Numbered from the stretch's first letter, positions 22,604 through 33,396 are shown. The stretch: 64,000 nucleotides of DNA from Piezodorus guildinii (GCA_023052935.1 CM041294.1:37533236-37597235); one strand, 5' to 3'. Numbers and translations are program-made. The notes: a model not told the origin generated them from the letters alone.

Positions 22604-25288
22604 TTACAAAAGGTCGCGGGGCCACTGCCGTTTCAACCTTCTAGGTGGGTTGTATGGATGAGTGGAGCTGGATAGGGATTGAGCTAAAGGATTAGGATGA
22701 TGAATGAGGTTCTGGTGGAATTTGGAAAATTTGGATGGAATTAGGTCTGAAATAAATGGAACATTAAGGTCGTGGTGCAAGGTATAATTGGAGACATAAT
22801 AAGGAGCATTTACTATTGTACGGAGGACTTTGGATTGAAAGGATTGAATGCGTTTGATGTTAGAACGTTTAGCTGTCCCCCACAGTTCAAGTCCGTAGGT
22901 CCAGATGGGCTTCAGTATTGTCTTGTAGATTAATAATTTGTTTTCAACTGTAAGTTCAGATTTTCTGTTGAGTAGTCGGTATAACTGTCCGAATCGTCGG
23001 TTGAGTTCTTGTCTTTTAAGTCTTGTATGTGGGTTCCAAGTCAATCTTTTGTCTAACAGTAAGCCAAGATACCGGACTGTATCTGAGAGAGGAATCGGTA
23101 ATGAGTTGAAATAAACTGGCGGACAGGATTTTCGTCTAAGAGTAAAGGTTATGTGTTTACATTTGGCTTCGTTCACCTTTACACGCCAGCCATTACACCA
23201 GTGTTCGATAAGGAAAAGGTGTCTCTGAAGGTTTAAGGATGCTGTTTCAGGATTGGAACTGGATGATAGGATGGCGGTGTCGTCTGCAAAAGTTGCCAGA
23301 AAGGTATCAGGATGTGTAGGAATATCAGCAGTGTAAAGGATGTAGAGGATGGGTCCCAAGACGCTGCCTTGAGGAACACCGGCCTCAACGGGATAAAGGT
23401 TAGAAAATTCTTCACCACAGCGAACTCGGAAGGAACGGTTCGAGAGATAGGATCGGAGAATGAGGTATAGGGACTGGGGTAAATGGGTTTTCAGCTTGAA
23501 GAGTAATCCAGTGTGCCATACCCGGTCAAAAGCTTGCGCAATGTCCAGAAACGCACCAGAACAATACTCTTTGCATTCAAGAGCTGAGGAAATATGGTCT
23601 ACAACTCGGAGCCCCTGTTGAACTGTGGAATGCTGAGGACGGAATCCAAACTGATGGGAAGGAAGATTTTGAGATTCTAATATGGGTAGGATACGTTTTA
23701 GAAGAAGCCTTTCGAAGATTTTTGAGAGGATGGGGAGTAGACTAATAGGCCTGTAGGATGAAGTGTTGTTGGAAGGTTTACCTGGTTTTAAAAAAAGGAT
23801 GATGGTGGAATGTTTCCATAACAGAGGAAAATAGGTGGTGCGGAGGATGCAGTTATAAATATAAGTAAGGAATATAATAGCTTTCTGCGGAAGTTGTCGG
23901 AGGATCTGGGGAGTAAGGAGATCGTGTCCAGGAGATTTACGGAGAGTCAGTTTTTGGAGAAGATATTTGACCTCAGAGGGATTAATAGCTTTAGGAGGTA
24001 GGGAAAGTGGAATCGGTGACATAAGAAAGTCTTGCACTTTTGCGGTGTGATTGATGTGGGATTCCGGGTGAGGAGTGAATACTTTGGAGAGGTGTGTGGC
24101 GAATTCCTCGGCTTTATCTTCATCAGACGCAGCCCAGGAGTCATCACCACGTCGGAGAGGATGGGAAACATGATGGTATTTTAGGATCTTTTTCGTGACA
24201 TTCCACAGGGAATTATCACGAGCTGATAGAGAGGAGAGGTAGGAATTAAAGGACTGGGAACGGAAGTTCGCCAACTCCCTCTTCAATTGTCTACAATAGA
24301 AGTTATAGGAGCGGCGATCTGTTGGGTGTCGGGTGCGCTGCCATAATGATCTTGCTCGGCGTTTGGTGTGGATAAGGTCTATAATAGGTTGTGGAAAATG
24401 ATTTTGGTCTGGATTTATATTGGAGTGTTTAGGAGAGGAAGCAGTCCAGACAGCTTGTTGGATGGCGGTGGTAAAGGAATAGACGGAATTATCTAGGTCA
24501 TCTTGGGTTTTGAGGGTTACTCTGAGGTCAATATTATCGGTCAGGATTTGGCAGAAAAGGTTCCAGTTGACAGGGCCTCGGATGAATGATGGTGGAATGG
24601 GTTTTGGAATTGGAGTGAGAGATACTTTTAGGATCAGTGGACTATGGTCTGAGGATAGTTCATCAAGGCGAGTTAAAGACAAGTTGAGAGAGCCTAATCC
24701 GCTGTGGATAAAGAAGTCGAGGATGTCAGGATTGCGGTTAGGATCGGTTGGCCAGTAGGTAGGGGAGTCAGGAGGCAGGATATTAAAATTTTGGGAGTTG
24801 AGTGCAGACAGCAAATTTCGTCCCCGAGAATTCGTGGTTCTGGAACCCCACTGCTGATGCTTGGCGTTTAAGTCTGCACCCAGAATGAAACGATTTCCTA
24901 AGGAATCCAGGAAGGATACAAATTCAGAATTGGAAATGGAATGTTTAGGAGGGCAATATGCAGATGTGAGGGTTACCGGAAAGGAAAAAGTCTTGATTAC
25001 TATGGATGTGGCTTGTAGGAAATCATAGGTGGGAAGTGGGAGTAAATGATGAGAGAGGGATTGGTGGACAATGATAGCAGAACCGGCATGGGCTTTACCG
25101 TCTGGGTGGTCAGTACGGTATGTCATGTATTGCGGTATTTTGAAGTACTGTTTAGTCGTTAGTCTTGTTTCAGTTATAAGTGCAACATCGATTGTTTTGT
25201 CTTGCAACAACGCTGTCAGTTCGTCAGTATGATTTCTAACACCATTCGCATTCCAAAGGAGAATGGATAAGGAGTTAGGTGAAGTCAT
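22604..25288 (-). CDS. Jockey ORF2: endonuclease-reverse transcriptase (894 aa)
   Basis: The polyprotein that nicks target DNA and copies the element RNA by target-primed reverse transcription. The N-terminal apurinic-type endonuclease (about residues 8-225) keeps LLWNANG (N13), ITETRL (E40), LGADLN (D139, N141) and LSSDHSPL (D214, H215). The RT domain (about 485-760) has SYRPISLLP, FGFRPQHST, FLDIAQAFD with D582, AGVPQGSVLGP, and FADD at 667-670. The C-terminus ends PPRRLKRQWPRDLL, a typical jockey end, with no RNase H domain. Length fits the clade. The start ATG (25286-25288) directly follows the ORF1 stop TAA, with no gap or overlap, which suggests reinitiation after ORF1. All catalytic residues I can check are present. 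Confidence 0.93.
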   Translation of the reverse strand: MTSPNSLSILLWNANGVRNHTDELTALLQDKTIDVALITETRLTTKQYFKIPQYMTYRTDHPDGKAHAGSAIIVHQSLSHHLLPLPTYDFLQATSIVIKTFSFPVTLTSAYCPPKHSISNSEFVSFLDSLGNRFILGADLNAKHQQWGSRTTNSRGRNLLSALNSQNFNILPPDSPTYWPTDPNRNPDILDFFIHSGLGSLNLSLTRLDELSSDHSPLILKVSLTPIPKPIPPSFIRGPVNWNLFCQILTDNIDLRVTLKTQDDLDNSVYSFTTAIQQAVWTASSPKHSNINPDQNHFPQPIIDLIHTKRRARSLWQRTRHPTDRRSYNFYCRQLKRELANFRSQSFNSYLSSLSARDNSLWNVTKKILKYHHVSHPLRRGDDSWAASDEDKAEEFATHLSKVFTPHPESHINHTAKVQDFLMSPIPLSLPPKAINPSEVKYLLQKLTLRKSPGHDLLTPQILRQLPQKAIIFLTYIYNCILRTTYFPLLWKHSTIILFLKPGKPSNNTSSYRPISLLPILSKIFERLLLKRILPILESQNLPSHQFGFRPQHSTVQQGLRVVDHISSALECKEYCSGAFLDIAQAFDRVWHTGLLFKLKTHLPQSLYLILRSYLSNRSFRVRCGEEFSNLYPVEAGVPQGSVLGPILYILYTADIPTHPDTFLATFADDTAILSSSSNPETASLNLQRHLFLIEHWCNGWRVKVNEAKCKHITFTLRRKSCPPVYFNSLPIPLSDTVRYLGLLLDKRLTWNPHTRLKRQELNRRFGQLYRLLNRKSELTVENKLLIYKTILKPIWTYGLELWGTAKRSNIKRIQSFQSKVLRTIVNAPYYVSNYTLHHDLNVPFISDLIPSKFSKFHQNLIHHPNPLAQSLSSSTHPYNPPRRLKRQWPRDLL

Positions 25289-26605
25289 TTAAGGATTTTT
25301 CAAGGCAGGGATTAGATTCGATACTAGATTTGTAAGGAGTGATATAAGCGGCATAACAAGAGATTTGATTTCGGAGATGAACGATGTCATTAGACTGGTA
25401 AGATCTGTGACGTTTGATGGTGGAGGGATATGAGAAATTTGATGTTGAGGAGTTTTTTGAAGATTAGGTAAACTTTGAGGGATAGATTCTTGTACAATAG
25501 ATTGAGAATGTTGAGGAAAATGTTGTTCCGGCAGTGCCTCGACTTCATGATTCTGGTTACCACCTCCAAGCAAGTGGGCAAATGACACGTTAGAATTTAC
25601 AAGTTTTGATGGTTCTCTTCTGCTTCTGGTTGGTACAGCTGTTTCATTCGGATCCTGAGGTTTTTGGTATCTGGTTCTGAGTTTCTTGTAGATTTCACAT
25701 CCCTTGTAGTTAGCCGGGTGGTCCTTGAGGCACAGAGCACATATAGCGGGTGCTGATCTTGATCTTGTACATTGTTCTGTTTTATGCTGTTCACCGCATT
25801 TCACACAGCGTGGTATGTGATGGCAATAACTTTTGGTATGACCATATGCCTGACAGTTATGGCACTGGACTATTTCTTTCTTTGTGTAAGGTTTTTCAAC
25901 TTTTACACGGGTATAGTACAGTCTGCTGAGGTCATAGATTTTTTCGACTCCTGCTGATGGTTCCAAGTCCACGAAGAATAGAGGCAGTGGACTTTTATCT
26001 TTTAGAACGTTGGTGACTTGCCTCACTTGGAATCCTAATTCTGTCAGTTCTTCTTTGATTGCTTCAACGGGTGTTGAGGAATGTAGGTTTCTGATTACGA
26101 CCCTTAATGCTCTCTCTTGGCGCAGCTGATAAGTATGAAAGTCAGCTTTGGTCTCAGTCAGATATTTTACAATCTTTCTGTAGGTTTCAGCAGTAGTCGG
26201 AGATATTTTAGTATCATTGGTTCTACTTATACAATAATAACTATTAGGATCTGTTACTTTGTTTAAATGCGCACACATCAGTTTAAAATTTTTAATATTT
26301 TTAACAAATATTGGTGGAGGTAGTGGTTCTCTGGGTATAGGAGAAGATTCCATGGTTTCTTTTTCATTTTGGAGGATCTGAAATGGATTCGGTGTAAAAA
26401 ACGGAGATTCATCAGTTATTCCTTGTGATGATGTGCTGGGCTGTGGTTCAGAACCTAATGAGGTAGCTGACGCGGTCGCTGGTGGAATCATTTTTTTATT
26501 TTGTTCACGGCGGGGTCTCTGTTTTGTGGGAGACGAGTTAGAACCTGCAGATCTAGATCTTTTACTTGCAGACTTTGAGGACATGACTTGATGAAAATAT
26601 CTCAT
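25289..26605 (-). CDS. Jockey ORF1: gag-like zinc-knuckle protein (438 aa)
   Basis: The nucleic-acid-binding structural protein of the LINE, expected to coat element RNA. The N-terminal 100 residues are Ser/Pro/Lys-rich and look disordered. Residues about 165-240 match the region that precedes zinc knuckles in insect LINE ORF1 proteins (PRE_C2HC type). Three Cys/His knuckles follow: C248-X2-C-X4-H-X4-C261, C267-X2-C-X3-H-X4-C279 and C289-X2-C-X3-H-X6-C303. The C-terminus is Gln/Pro-rich and then hydrophobic (LMTSFISEIKSLVMPLIS), perhaps a self-association helix. Met8 (MSSKSASKRS) is an alternative start. The stop TAA abuts the ORF2 ATG. Confidence 0.92.
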   Translation of the reverse strand: MRYFHQVMSSKSASKRSRSAGSNSSPTKQRPRREQNKKMIPPATASATSLGSEPQPSTSSQGITDESPFFTPNPFQILQNEKETMESSPIPREPLPPPIFVKNIKNFKLMCAHLNKVTDPNSYYCISRTNDTKISPTTAETYRKIVKYLTETKADFHTYQLRQERALRVVIRNLHSSTPVEAIKEELTELGFQVRQVTNVLKDKSPLPLFFVDLEPSAGVEKIYDLSRLYYTRVKVEKPYTKKEIVQCHNCQAYGHTKSYCHHIPRCVKCGEQHKTEQCTRSRSAPAICALCLKDHPANYKGCEIYKKLRTRYQKPQDPNETAVPTRSRREPSKLVNSNVSFAHLLGGGNQNHEVEALPEQHFPQHSQSIVQESIPQSLPNLQKTPQHQISHIPPPSNVTDLTSLMTSFISEIKSLVMPLISLLTNLVSNLIPALKNP

Positions 26606-26915
26606 TGATTAAGAAAATAATAATAATAAATAAATAATGAGATAAGAATTAAAGATAAAAGAAAGATAATTAAAAGAAAAGCAAGCCCGAGCTTGCCGAG
26701 CTAGCGGCAATCAGCTGATCAGTGACCCTTCTTTCACTTTTTCGTGATTGTACAAAGTAAATTATAACTTTGCTTACCGAAACTTCTCCAATATTCACTG
26801 CCGTAATATTCCTTAGGTCTAGTGATGTTCTCCAGACTGAATTCTAGCGAATTCCTACTGAAAAAAGCAAAAATCTGAGAGACGATGTAACGTATGACTG
26901 TTATCATCGAGCGCG
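26606..26915 (-). promoter_or_regulatory. Jockey 5' UTR with probable internal promoter
   Basis: The 310 bases upstream of ORF1, bounded by the target duplication at 26916. The minus strand starts CGCGCTCGATGATAACAGTC. In jockey elements the promoter lies downstream of the transcription start so each new copy carries it. I infer that here, with CAGTCATACG as a possible initiator; no TATA box is visible at the boundary. Confidence 0.45.
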
Positions 26916-27745
26916 TGCCATTTTAACGCTTTCCTTTCTACCTATGCTGATGACACTTGTGTTTTATCAGTCAACATCGATCCAATTATTGTATCCCAAA
27001 CTCTTCAATCCCACATCAGAGACCTTGAAGTATGGTATCAGAATTGGAGAATAAAAATAAATTCTAATCAATCCCACCTTATAACCTTTACCCTTCGTCG
27101 TAAACCTATAACATCCTGCCCAACAGTATCCTTTAATAATACTCCTCTTGTCCCGGTTGACAGATCCGATATCTAGGACTTCACCTTAACAAACGTCTTA
27201 CTTGGAACCTTCATACAAGACTGAAACGACAAGATACTGTCCGATGTTTTCGACAACTTCAACACTTCCTGGATAAATGCTCAAACCTTCCCTTTAAGTA
27301 CAAAAGGCTTATCTTCATGACTATCATAAGTCCGATATAAACTTATGAAGTAATCATTTGGAGCTCTATTAAACCATTAAATTCTTCTCGTCTCCAATCC
27401 TCACAATAAAAAATCCTTCGAAAAGTCCTCAATGATCCTTATTTTGTCATAAATAAACTCATCCATAAAGACCTTATTGTTCCATATGTTGCTGACTTGG
27501 CGCGAACCAGGTACCCCTCCTTTCATGACAAACTTCATCTCCAATCTAACCCACTAGTTTCATTCCTCTAAAATACCTGATGATCCTCCGAGGCGTCTGA
27601 AAAGGAGATGGCCTCAAGACCTTCTAGTTTAGCATAGGTTTTGGAGAGCTGCCAATGGTTAGTATCCCTAAATGTGAATCATGACAGTACATCTTGTATC
27701 AAATTTATTTTATTATATAGTTGTACATATCAATAAATATATTTT
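26916..27745 (+). pseudogene. Old jockey LINE relic, right half
   Basis: A plus-strand decayed RT. It begins with the target duplication and reads CHFNAFLSTYADDTCVLSV, then ITFTLRRK, a RYLGL-like block broken by stops and frameshifts, and ends PPRRLKRRWPQDLLV-stop near 27630. A 3' UTR follows, and the tail AATAAATATATTTTTAAAAA near 27735. It is the same subfamily as the relic at 42859, and distinct from the intact element. Together with 22262-22342 it forms the element that the young jockey landed in. Confidence 0.85.
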
Positions 27746-28339
27746 TAAAAAAGGGTTAATAACATTTTAAGCCATGTCCAGATAAATATTTCAGATATTT
27801 TTACACATAGACGATATTTATAAGGTAGGTAGTCACATAGGTGTATATTTGAAGAATATTGTACAAACAAGGATTGCTTGGCATGAAAGAAATGATACTG
27901 TTGTATCTTTATTTAGTGCAAAACCTATACAGCTTACGATGTTAGAAAGCATACTTCGTTTATAGTTCGGAAAGAAAGAACAAAAATTGCTCGGAATAGG
28001 ACGAAGAATTTTGGAAAGAATCCAAATTACGTAAAACATTTGGCAAAGGCCTCATGTCCAAATTTATTTATGAAAAATCAGGAGGTTCCGAAACCTTATT
28101 ACCTTAACCTTAAACTGTTATCAGTGGAGCATAGGCTAAAAATAAAGATTTAAAAATATTTTTCACTGCCAAGTTTCAAATCCAAATCCATAATGTCATG
28201 AACACACTCATATTTTCTGTAAATTAGGTATTAATTCTGGTGTAATAGTTTATTTTTTGAACATTTCGTAACTATGACAGAGATGGATATCAATTAAATA
28301 AATATGCTAATTGTGCAGCTATGGCAACTAATTATTTTA
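27746..28339. other. A+T-rich unassigned region
   Basis: No supportable gene or repeat is visible. The 68-codon minus frame 27833-28039 shows no domain. Confidence 0.45.
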
Positions 28340-28604
28340 TGTTACTTTCACTTTCCAATATATGAAAAATATAGTAAGGGAAAGTATTGTGATCATGAAA
28401 ATATTTTAATCCTAGTTTTACTCGAAATAACTCGTTTTAGGGTCCCCTGTGTCCAAATGATCAAGTTCCGAAAGGTGGTCTGTCTTTGTGTGTGTTTGGC
28501 AAGTCTAGCTCAAAAAATATAAATTGTATATAACAGAAATTTCATATTTTTGAAGCATAAATGGCTAAGGTGAAATTTGTGTGTTGCGCAAGCCAGATTT
28601 ATTC
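28340..28604 (+). repeat. Family A copy 6, internally deleted
   Basis: The first 220 bases (ACTTTCACTTTCCAATATA, GGGAAAGTATTGTGATCATG and so on) are joined directly to a degenerate 3' end (GGCTAAGGTGAAATTTGTG, then AGCCAGATTTATT). About 650 internal bases are missing. Confidence 0.8.
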
Positions 28605-29276
28605 TATTTAAACGAAGTTATGATTGGAGATTCTCAACGTGGTAGGAGAAAAAAAATTACTTTTTAGATCCAATAGATGGATGAGCGTAGGATTTTCGTT
28701 AGGGTAGTAGGCAAGCAGGTTGAAATTCGTTTATATATATATGTATATTGTAATGTATTGAGGATACTGAAGGATAGAAATTCTTTATTAGATAACTATT
28801 ATATTAATTGAATAAATGTTAATAAGCCTTTGTCGGCGTTTACCTAAATCCATGAGGGCCCCTAGCGATACCTCGGGAGAGTTTCTAGACCTTTGGACAA
28901 AGGACCCCCGGCTTAGGGCACTTCCCATATCAACCCCGTCCGAGGTGAAGAGGAGGAGATAGAAGATTCGGAAGAGGGAGTCTTATTCTAGCCACGAGAA
29001 GTCGAGTTCCATCAGAGAGTGCACCTGGAGATCTAAGAGCCTGGAACTAATTCCACCTTCGCCAACCGACTAAGTGTTTTAAAGGTATTTCTTTTTGTAA
29101 TATTGTATGGCAAAGGTAGTAGTGAAAATGTCCCTCAGTATTCTCAATCAAATTTCTAAGCAATGTATTAATATAATGAATATGTAAAAGTTAATAATTA
29201 TGATAATGTATTAATTGAATCTTGTTTACTTTAATCTTACCCTGCATGCCACCTATTATGATTGGTAACCACGATA
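28605..29276. other. Unassigned region with a G+C-rich block
   Basis: The segment 28820-29070 is G+C-rich (GAGGGCCCCTAGCGATACC, GACCCCCGGCTTAGGGCAC) but all frames are stopped quickly. No repeat mate is evident elsewhere in the window. Confidence 0.3.
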
Positions 29277-29925
29277 AGCGTGCAACACACATCTTTACTA
29301 ACTTCAGTGTTTAAATCAATTTAGGAACTTTTAAAGAAAGCAAGAGATGAATAAATGTAAAAGAATTACACTGAGTTACGATAGAAACATGTGTTTAATT
29401 AAATAATCTATTTTATTACATACCACATTCATTTAGTTTTTTCGCTTTTTATCACTTTACATTATCTTATACAATTGTGTGCCTAGGTTTTTTTTTTTTT
29501 TTTAAATCTTTAGCTTTCCAACGCTATATTATACTTATATATTACGGTCCATGTGTTAACAAAAATAAATAAATATTTTTGCTCATTTTTCTTTCAGTTA
29601 TAACCAACTAGAAAGAATGAACCCTACATCATATTAAAGCCCAATTAATTTGGCATCGGTATAGCGAGCTTAAGCTAAATCGCTGGAGCCGTTTTTTACA
29701 AAATCGTAAAAAGGTGAAATATGCATGGTATAAAGTGGTTCTTCTGCTTTGCAGATTCCGTTGAAAAAATTTGCCGTAACATTTTAGGAATATATGCACT
29801 TAAGATATAAAATTTGTTGTTTTTTCTTCTTGTTTTTAATGTAACCTTTATTTGAATGTTCTTAAATTAATTCTGACAACAGAGGTAAGTGAAAGTCCGT
29901 GTGTTGAGCGCCCAAGATTTTTTTT
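29277..29925 (-). repeat. Family A copy 7, head-to-head chimera
   Basis: From 29277 to about 29830 it is a minus-strand copy (starting GCGTGCAACACACATCTTTAC). At about 29850-29925 a plus-strand 3' end follows (ACAGAGGTAAGTGAAAGTCC, GCGCCCAAGATTTTTT). Two oppositely oriented partial copies thus meet here and both outer ends are family 3' ends. Confidence 0.7.
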
Positions 29926-29946
29926 TCCCAATATTACATTTTACAT

Positions 29947-30340
29947 TTAACTCCGGCAGTGGAAATAGCTACGCTAGGACTACAGCCAGTCCGAAGCCCG
30001 GATAAAGGAGGAGGGTTGATGGGCACCGTCATTAAAGAATACCAGGTAATGATAACTCAATCTTGCCTCGGAAATCGGACTGTTAAACGGCATCGACCTG
30101 GAACTCCATTAATTGTTTGGAACATGGAACGTAAGAACGTTATACCGACCAGCAGCGCTGAAGGAACTGTCAGATCAACTATCGAAATGCAAAAGAGGTT
30201 CGCTAGATGGTAAGATAATGACCTTTCAGACTTGAGAAAGCAAGAATTAGCACGACATATGCTGCAGACAGAACTGTCTGGGGCACAAATATCGAGGAGC
30301 CCAAGGGCAGCTTCCTGCGACTGTGCGCAAATGAAAAGAA
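29947..30340 (+). pseudogene. RTE-like LINE, internally deleted: endonuclease start joined to C-terminus
   Basis: At 30116-30210 one frame reads GTWNVRTLYRPAALKELSDQ, the N-terminal start of an RTE-type endonuclease. Shortly after, near 30240-30335, another frame reads TYAADRTVWGTNIEEPKGS, matching the last residues of RTE polymerases (compare AEDREGWLATVEQAKG at 15740). The entire middle of the element, about 2.5 kb by family standards, is absent. The upstream 29947-30115 is probably its 5' UTR. Confidence 0.65.
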
Positions 30341-30853
30341 GATATTTTACATTTATACTTTTTTATGTTACAAAAATCTTTAGAAATCGTTCCTTACCCT
30401 ATCTAAAGTCCATGAATTGATGTGAGTCCCAATTATTAAAATGAATTTAACAAGGTAAAAACTGTAAAAAAGGATTTTTTAATAAAATTAAAAATTGCGA
30501 AACATATCTTGTCCTAGAACAATTTATTACAGGAATAACATTTGATGCAGAAGGTTCGTTTAGGGCTTAAAATAGTGCTTCTTCTATCTAGTTACAAAAA
30601 TTAAAATTTTTAACTCATCTTTTTATTTATCCACCCTACCTTGCAATATATGCAACACGGGTTATGGCGACAGTAACTTGCTGGCTTAATGGCAAGTTAA
30701 TGTTGCCAATTAGCTTCGTTTAATTGTATCTTCCATTTCACATCTTCCACTAAGTTCCTCCAATGCCTGCAATCCTCCTGGCTGGTCTCCTTCCTATGTT
30801 GAAATGAGCTAGGTCCACAGCCGATTTCCACCCGTATACTAATTCCTTGATAT
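30341..30853. other. Unassigned region between LINE fragments
   Basis: A+T-rich DNA. Positions 30630-30840 are slightly richer in G+C and may be further LINE debris, but I cannot place it. Confidence 0.35.
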
Positions 30854-31320
30854 TTGATTATATCTCAATTATTATACACACTCTCGCAAATAAGAAAAGG
30901 CAAATGGAAATGGGCTGGACATCTTCTGCGATGCATCGACAATAGATGGTCAAAAATAGTCACCGAATGGACTCCATATGAACGGAAAAGGATGAGAGGC
31001 CGACAAATGAAGAAATGGAGAGATCCATTTAGGCTTCTGGCAGGACCTCTCTGGTGGAGAACAGCTAGGGACAGAGATGTGTGGAAAGAAAAATGGTTAG
31101 AGGTCAGAAATCCCGCTTCCAAGTAGGGCTAGTCACCCAGGGAAGTGTTAAAGACTATTACTCCTAAGGGAAGACCTATGCAAAAAGTTTTGTATAAATT
31201 ATAATTTAAAAAAAAAGAAAAAAAAAAAAGAAATTGTTTTATTTTTGTTTTGTAACCTTTTGAAATTGTAATATTAGTGCATAAATAAAGGCTATTTTCA
31301 TATCATTTCATTTCATTTCA
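30854..31320 (+). pseudogene. RTE-like LINE, 3' end fragment
   Basis: The frame 30854-31126 encodes KGKWKWAGHLLRCIDNRWSK, then a basic RKRMRGRQMKKWRD stretch and GPLWWRTARDRDVWKEKW, the C-terminal block of insect RTE-like polymerases. After the stop come a 3' UTR, A-rich runs, AATAAAGGC near 31285 and a short (ATTTC)n tail at about 31297-31320. The upstream polymerase is missing. It is a different element from 14724 and probably from 29947. Confidence 0.8.
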
Positions 31321-33396
31321 ATTATTATATATAATAATAATTATTAGTTTTATTTATATTATAAATATATTTTAACTCATCTCAAGAACTTAACAATCTT
31401 TTTTACAATCTTAAAGGCGTTTAAGAAAAAGGACCAAAATGATGTTAGGGACATTCTTCTAAGTATTATGTGTTCCCGAGGAGTTAAAACATGTACAACT
31501 CTATTTTTATTAAATATATGTTAATTTTTATATTAAAAAAATCGTTCAAATATGTTGCTTTTACTTGCTTTAACTTTTCTGAGCGTTCAGACTATGGAGT
31601 AGGAATTAAATGGCAGGAGGCGAGAGGCTTTCTCTACAATAAAACTTAAAACTTTTAAAACCATCCGATGTTGGTCATAATTTTAGTTTCTGATGGATAT
31701 TTTCTTATTGGAAAATTAAGAAGCTTTAAGAAGAAAGTCTGGGGCAAGTTTTATCCAAATTCTTCGAGAGGTTTTGAAGCATTTTCCAAAACACAAATGG
31801 TTTTTATCATTGGTCTGCAGCTATTGTTAACAAGGTAGACGATAAAATACAAAGGAGTTAGTGGTCCAAACTCTATGGAACAAATTTATAAACAAGTCGT
31901 TGATTAAACGATTAAAGCGAGGGTCTGTACCAAAAACCTACTGTCAAGATTTTTTTTGTTGAGAATTAACAATTTATGTATCAAATATAAGAAAAAGATA
32001 CGCCACTGAACTTGGAATGTTAAAGACCGCCTATGTCGTCTTGAGTATAAAACAATTTCATTGTTATTCTTAACACTCGGGCTAGAGGTGGAGTATTGAA
32101 GTTGGATTTTTCCCATCTTGACATGTAGGACACTGCAGAATGCAGAAAGTGCTGCAGAGGATAAGTAGTCTGTCCCGAGAGATGGTGTTTGCTCTCGCTG
32201 TTTGCACTCTTAGCTTATATTTTCTGCTTGGCTTTCTCCCTCCACTCTCTCTCATTTTATATAAAGTACAAAATTTAAGTATATACCATGTTTCTATTAA
32301 CGAAACACGTCTGTAATTTTTCACCATATTTTATATTGAGGGTGTAAAAATGTATTTTCTATCTATCAACTATCTAATCTGCATTTTGTAATTATTCTTT
32401 CGTCCTTCATCTAAATATTAATATCAACGGAGAATCGGTGAACATTTTATATTAAGGGTTTAATAGATGATATATTGGGGAATATTTACTATTTTTTTTT
32501 TTGAGAATTTTATAGTGTTATTCACCTCTACTGCATAAAGGGTACCTCGCCTTTTAAACAATACTGGGGTTTTGTCGGGCTGAGCGTGAGGGGTGGGGGG
32601 AGTGGAGCCAGAGATAAAAGCCCTCCAGCTCCGAAGCGCGAACTCGTGATTATTTTATTTTATCAACTTCGATTCTTAGGTTGCCGGACTAGGAGCGGAT
32701 AATTCACGCACGTTAAACCGTTAATCTTCCCCACCCCATAAAATAAAAAGTTGTTTTAAATTGTAAACAATTATTCCACTCCAAAAATATTTTGATGGTC
32801 AAACTCTTCTAGATACCTCTGGATTATTCATTCCTACAAATTAACACTCCAATTTAAGTCATTAAGATGTTAATCGCCTCAATTATATTTACAGAGTGAA
32901 AGACACGCGATTCGGGTGGGCTCTTTAAATGCAATTTATCCTTCAACAGGCCGAATATATCCAAGTAAATTCACTTTTTTTTTAAACCTTAAGGTATTGT
33001 TCTTTAATGATCGTAAGTATCGATTTATCTCATACATAACCGGCATTAGATAGGCAGGATTTTCGTAAGGGGTGCAAGTATGATGAAAATGTAAGTTGAA
33101 TGTTATACGTATAAATTTGACATTGAGGTATGGGCTTGGAAATAACAGTCTCTAACTACAACTCAGATCCTAATTATTTTATTTCTTATTTTATTTCTAT
33201 ATATATATATATATTTTAATAATTTTTATTAGTCTCAACAATTTTTAGTGAGCCGCGACCTCCCTCTGCTCCTCCTCTGCATATGCCAATGAGAATAGAT
33301 GATATTTTCAAACAAATAACTTGCTTTCATTTAAAGTAGAATTTGAAGGTTATATTATTATAGACAATATTAATATAATCAAATTATAATTGAAAA
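31321..33396. other. Unassigned region with a promoter-like block at 32510-32740
   Basis: The block 32510-32740 is G+C-rich (GAGGGGTGGGGGGAGTGGAG) and contains GAGATAAAAGCC at 32611-32622 and CGAAGCGCGAACTCG, paralogous to 21994-22030. The minus frames at 31904 and 32082 have no recognised domain. A (TA)n run lies at about 33200-33215. Confidence 0.35.

Larger units (their letters stand above)
22343..26915 (-). mobile_element. Nearly full-length jockey-clade LINE with intact ORFs
   Basis: A minus-strand non-LTR retrotransposon of about 4.57 kb. It has a 5' UTR (26606-26915), ORF1, ORF2, a 3' UTR (22343-22603) and a short A+T-rich tail of TAT/AAT units. It is flanked by TGCCATTTT at 22334-22342 and 26916-26924, the inferred target duplication. 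The 5' region holds a CAGTC start-like motif close to the boundary, in keeping with the internal promoters of jockey elements. Both ORFs are uninterrupted, so the copy could be recent and possibly competent. Whether it is active cannot be seen from sequence. Confidence 0.9.
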
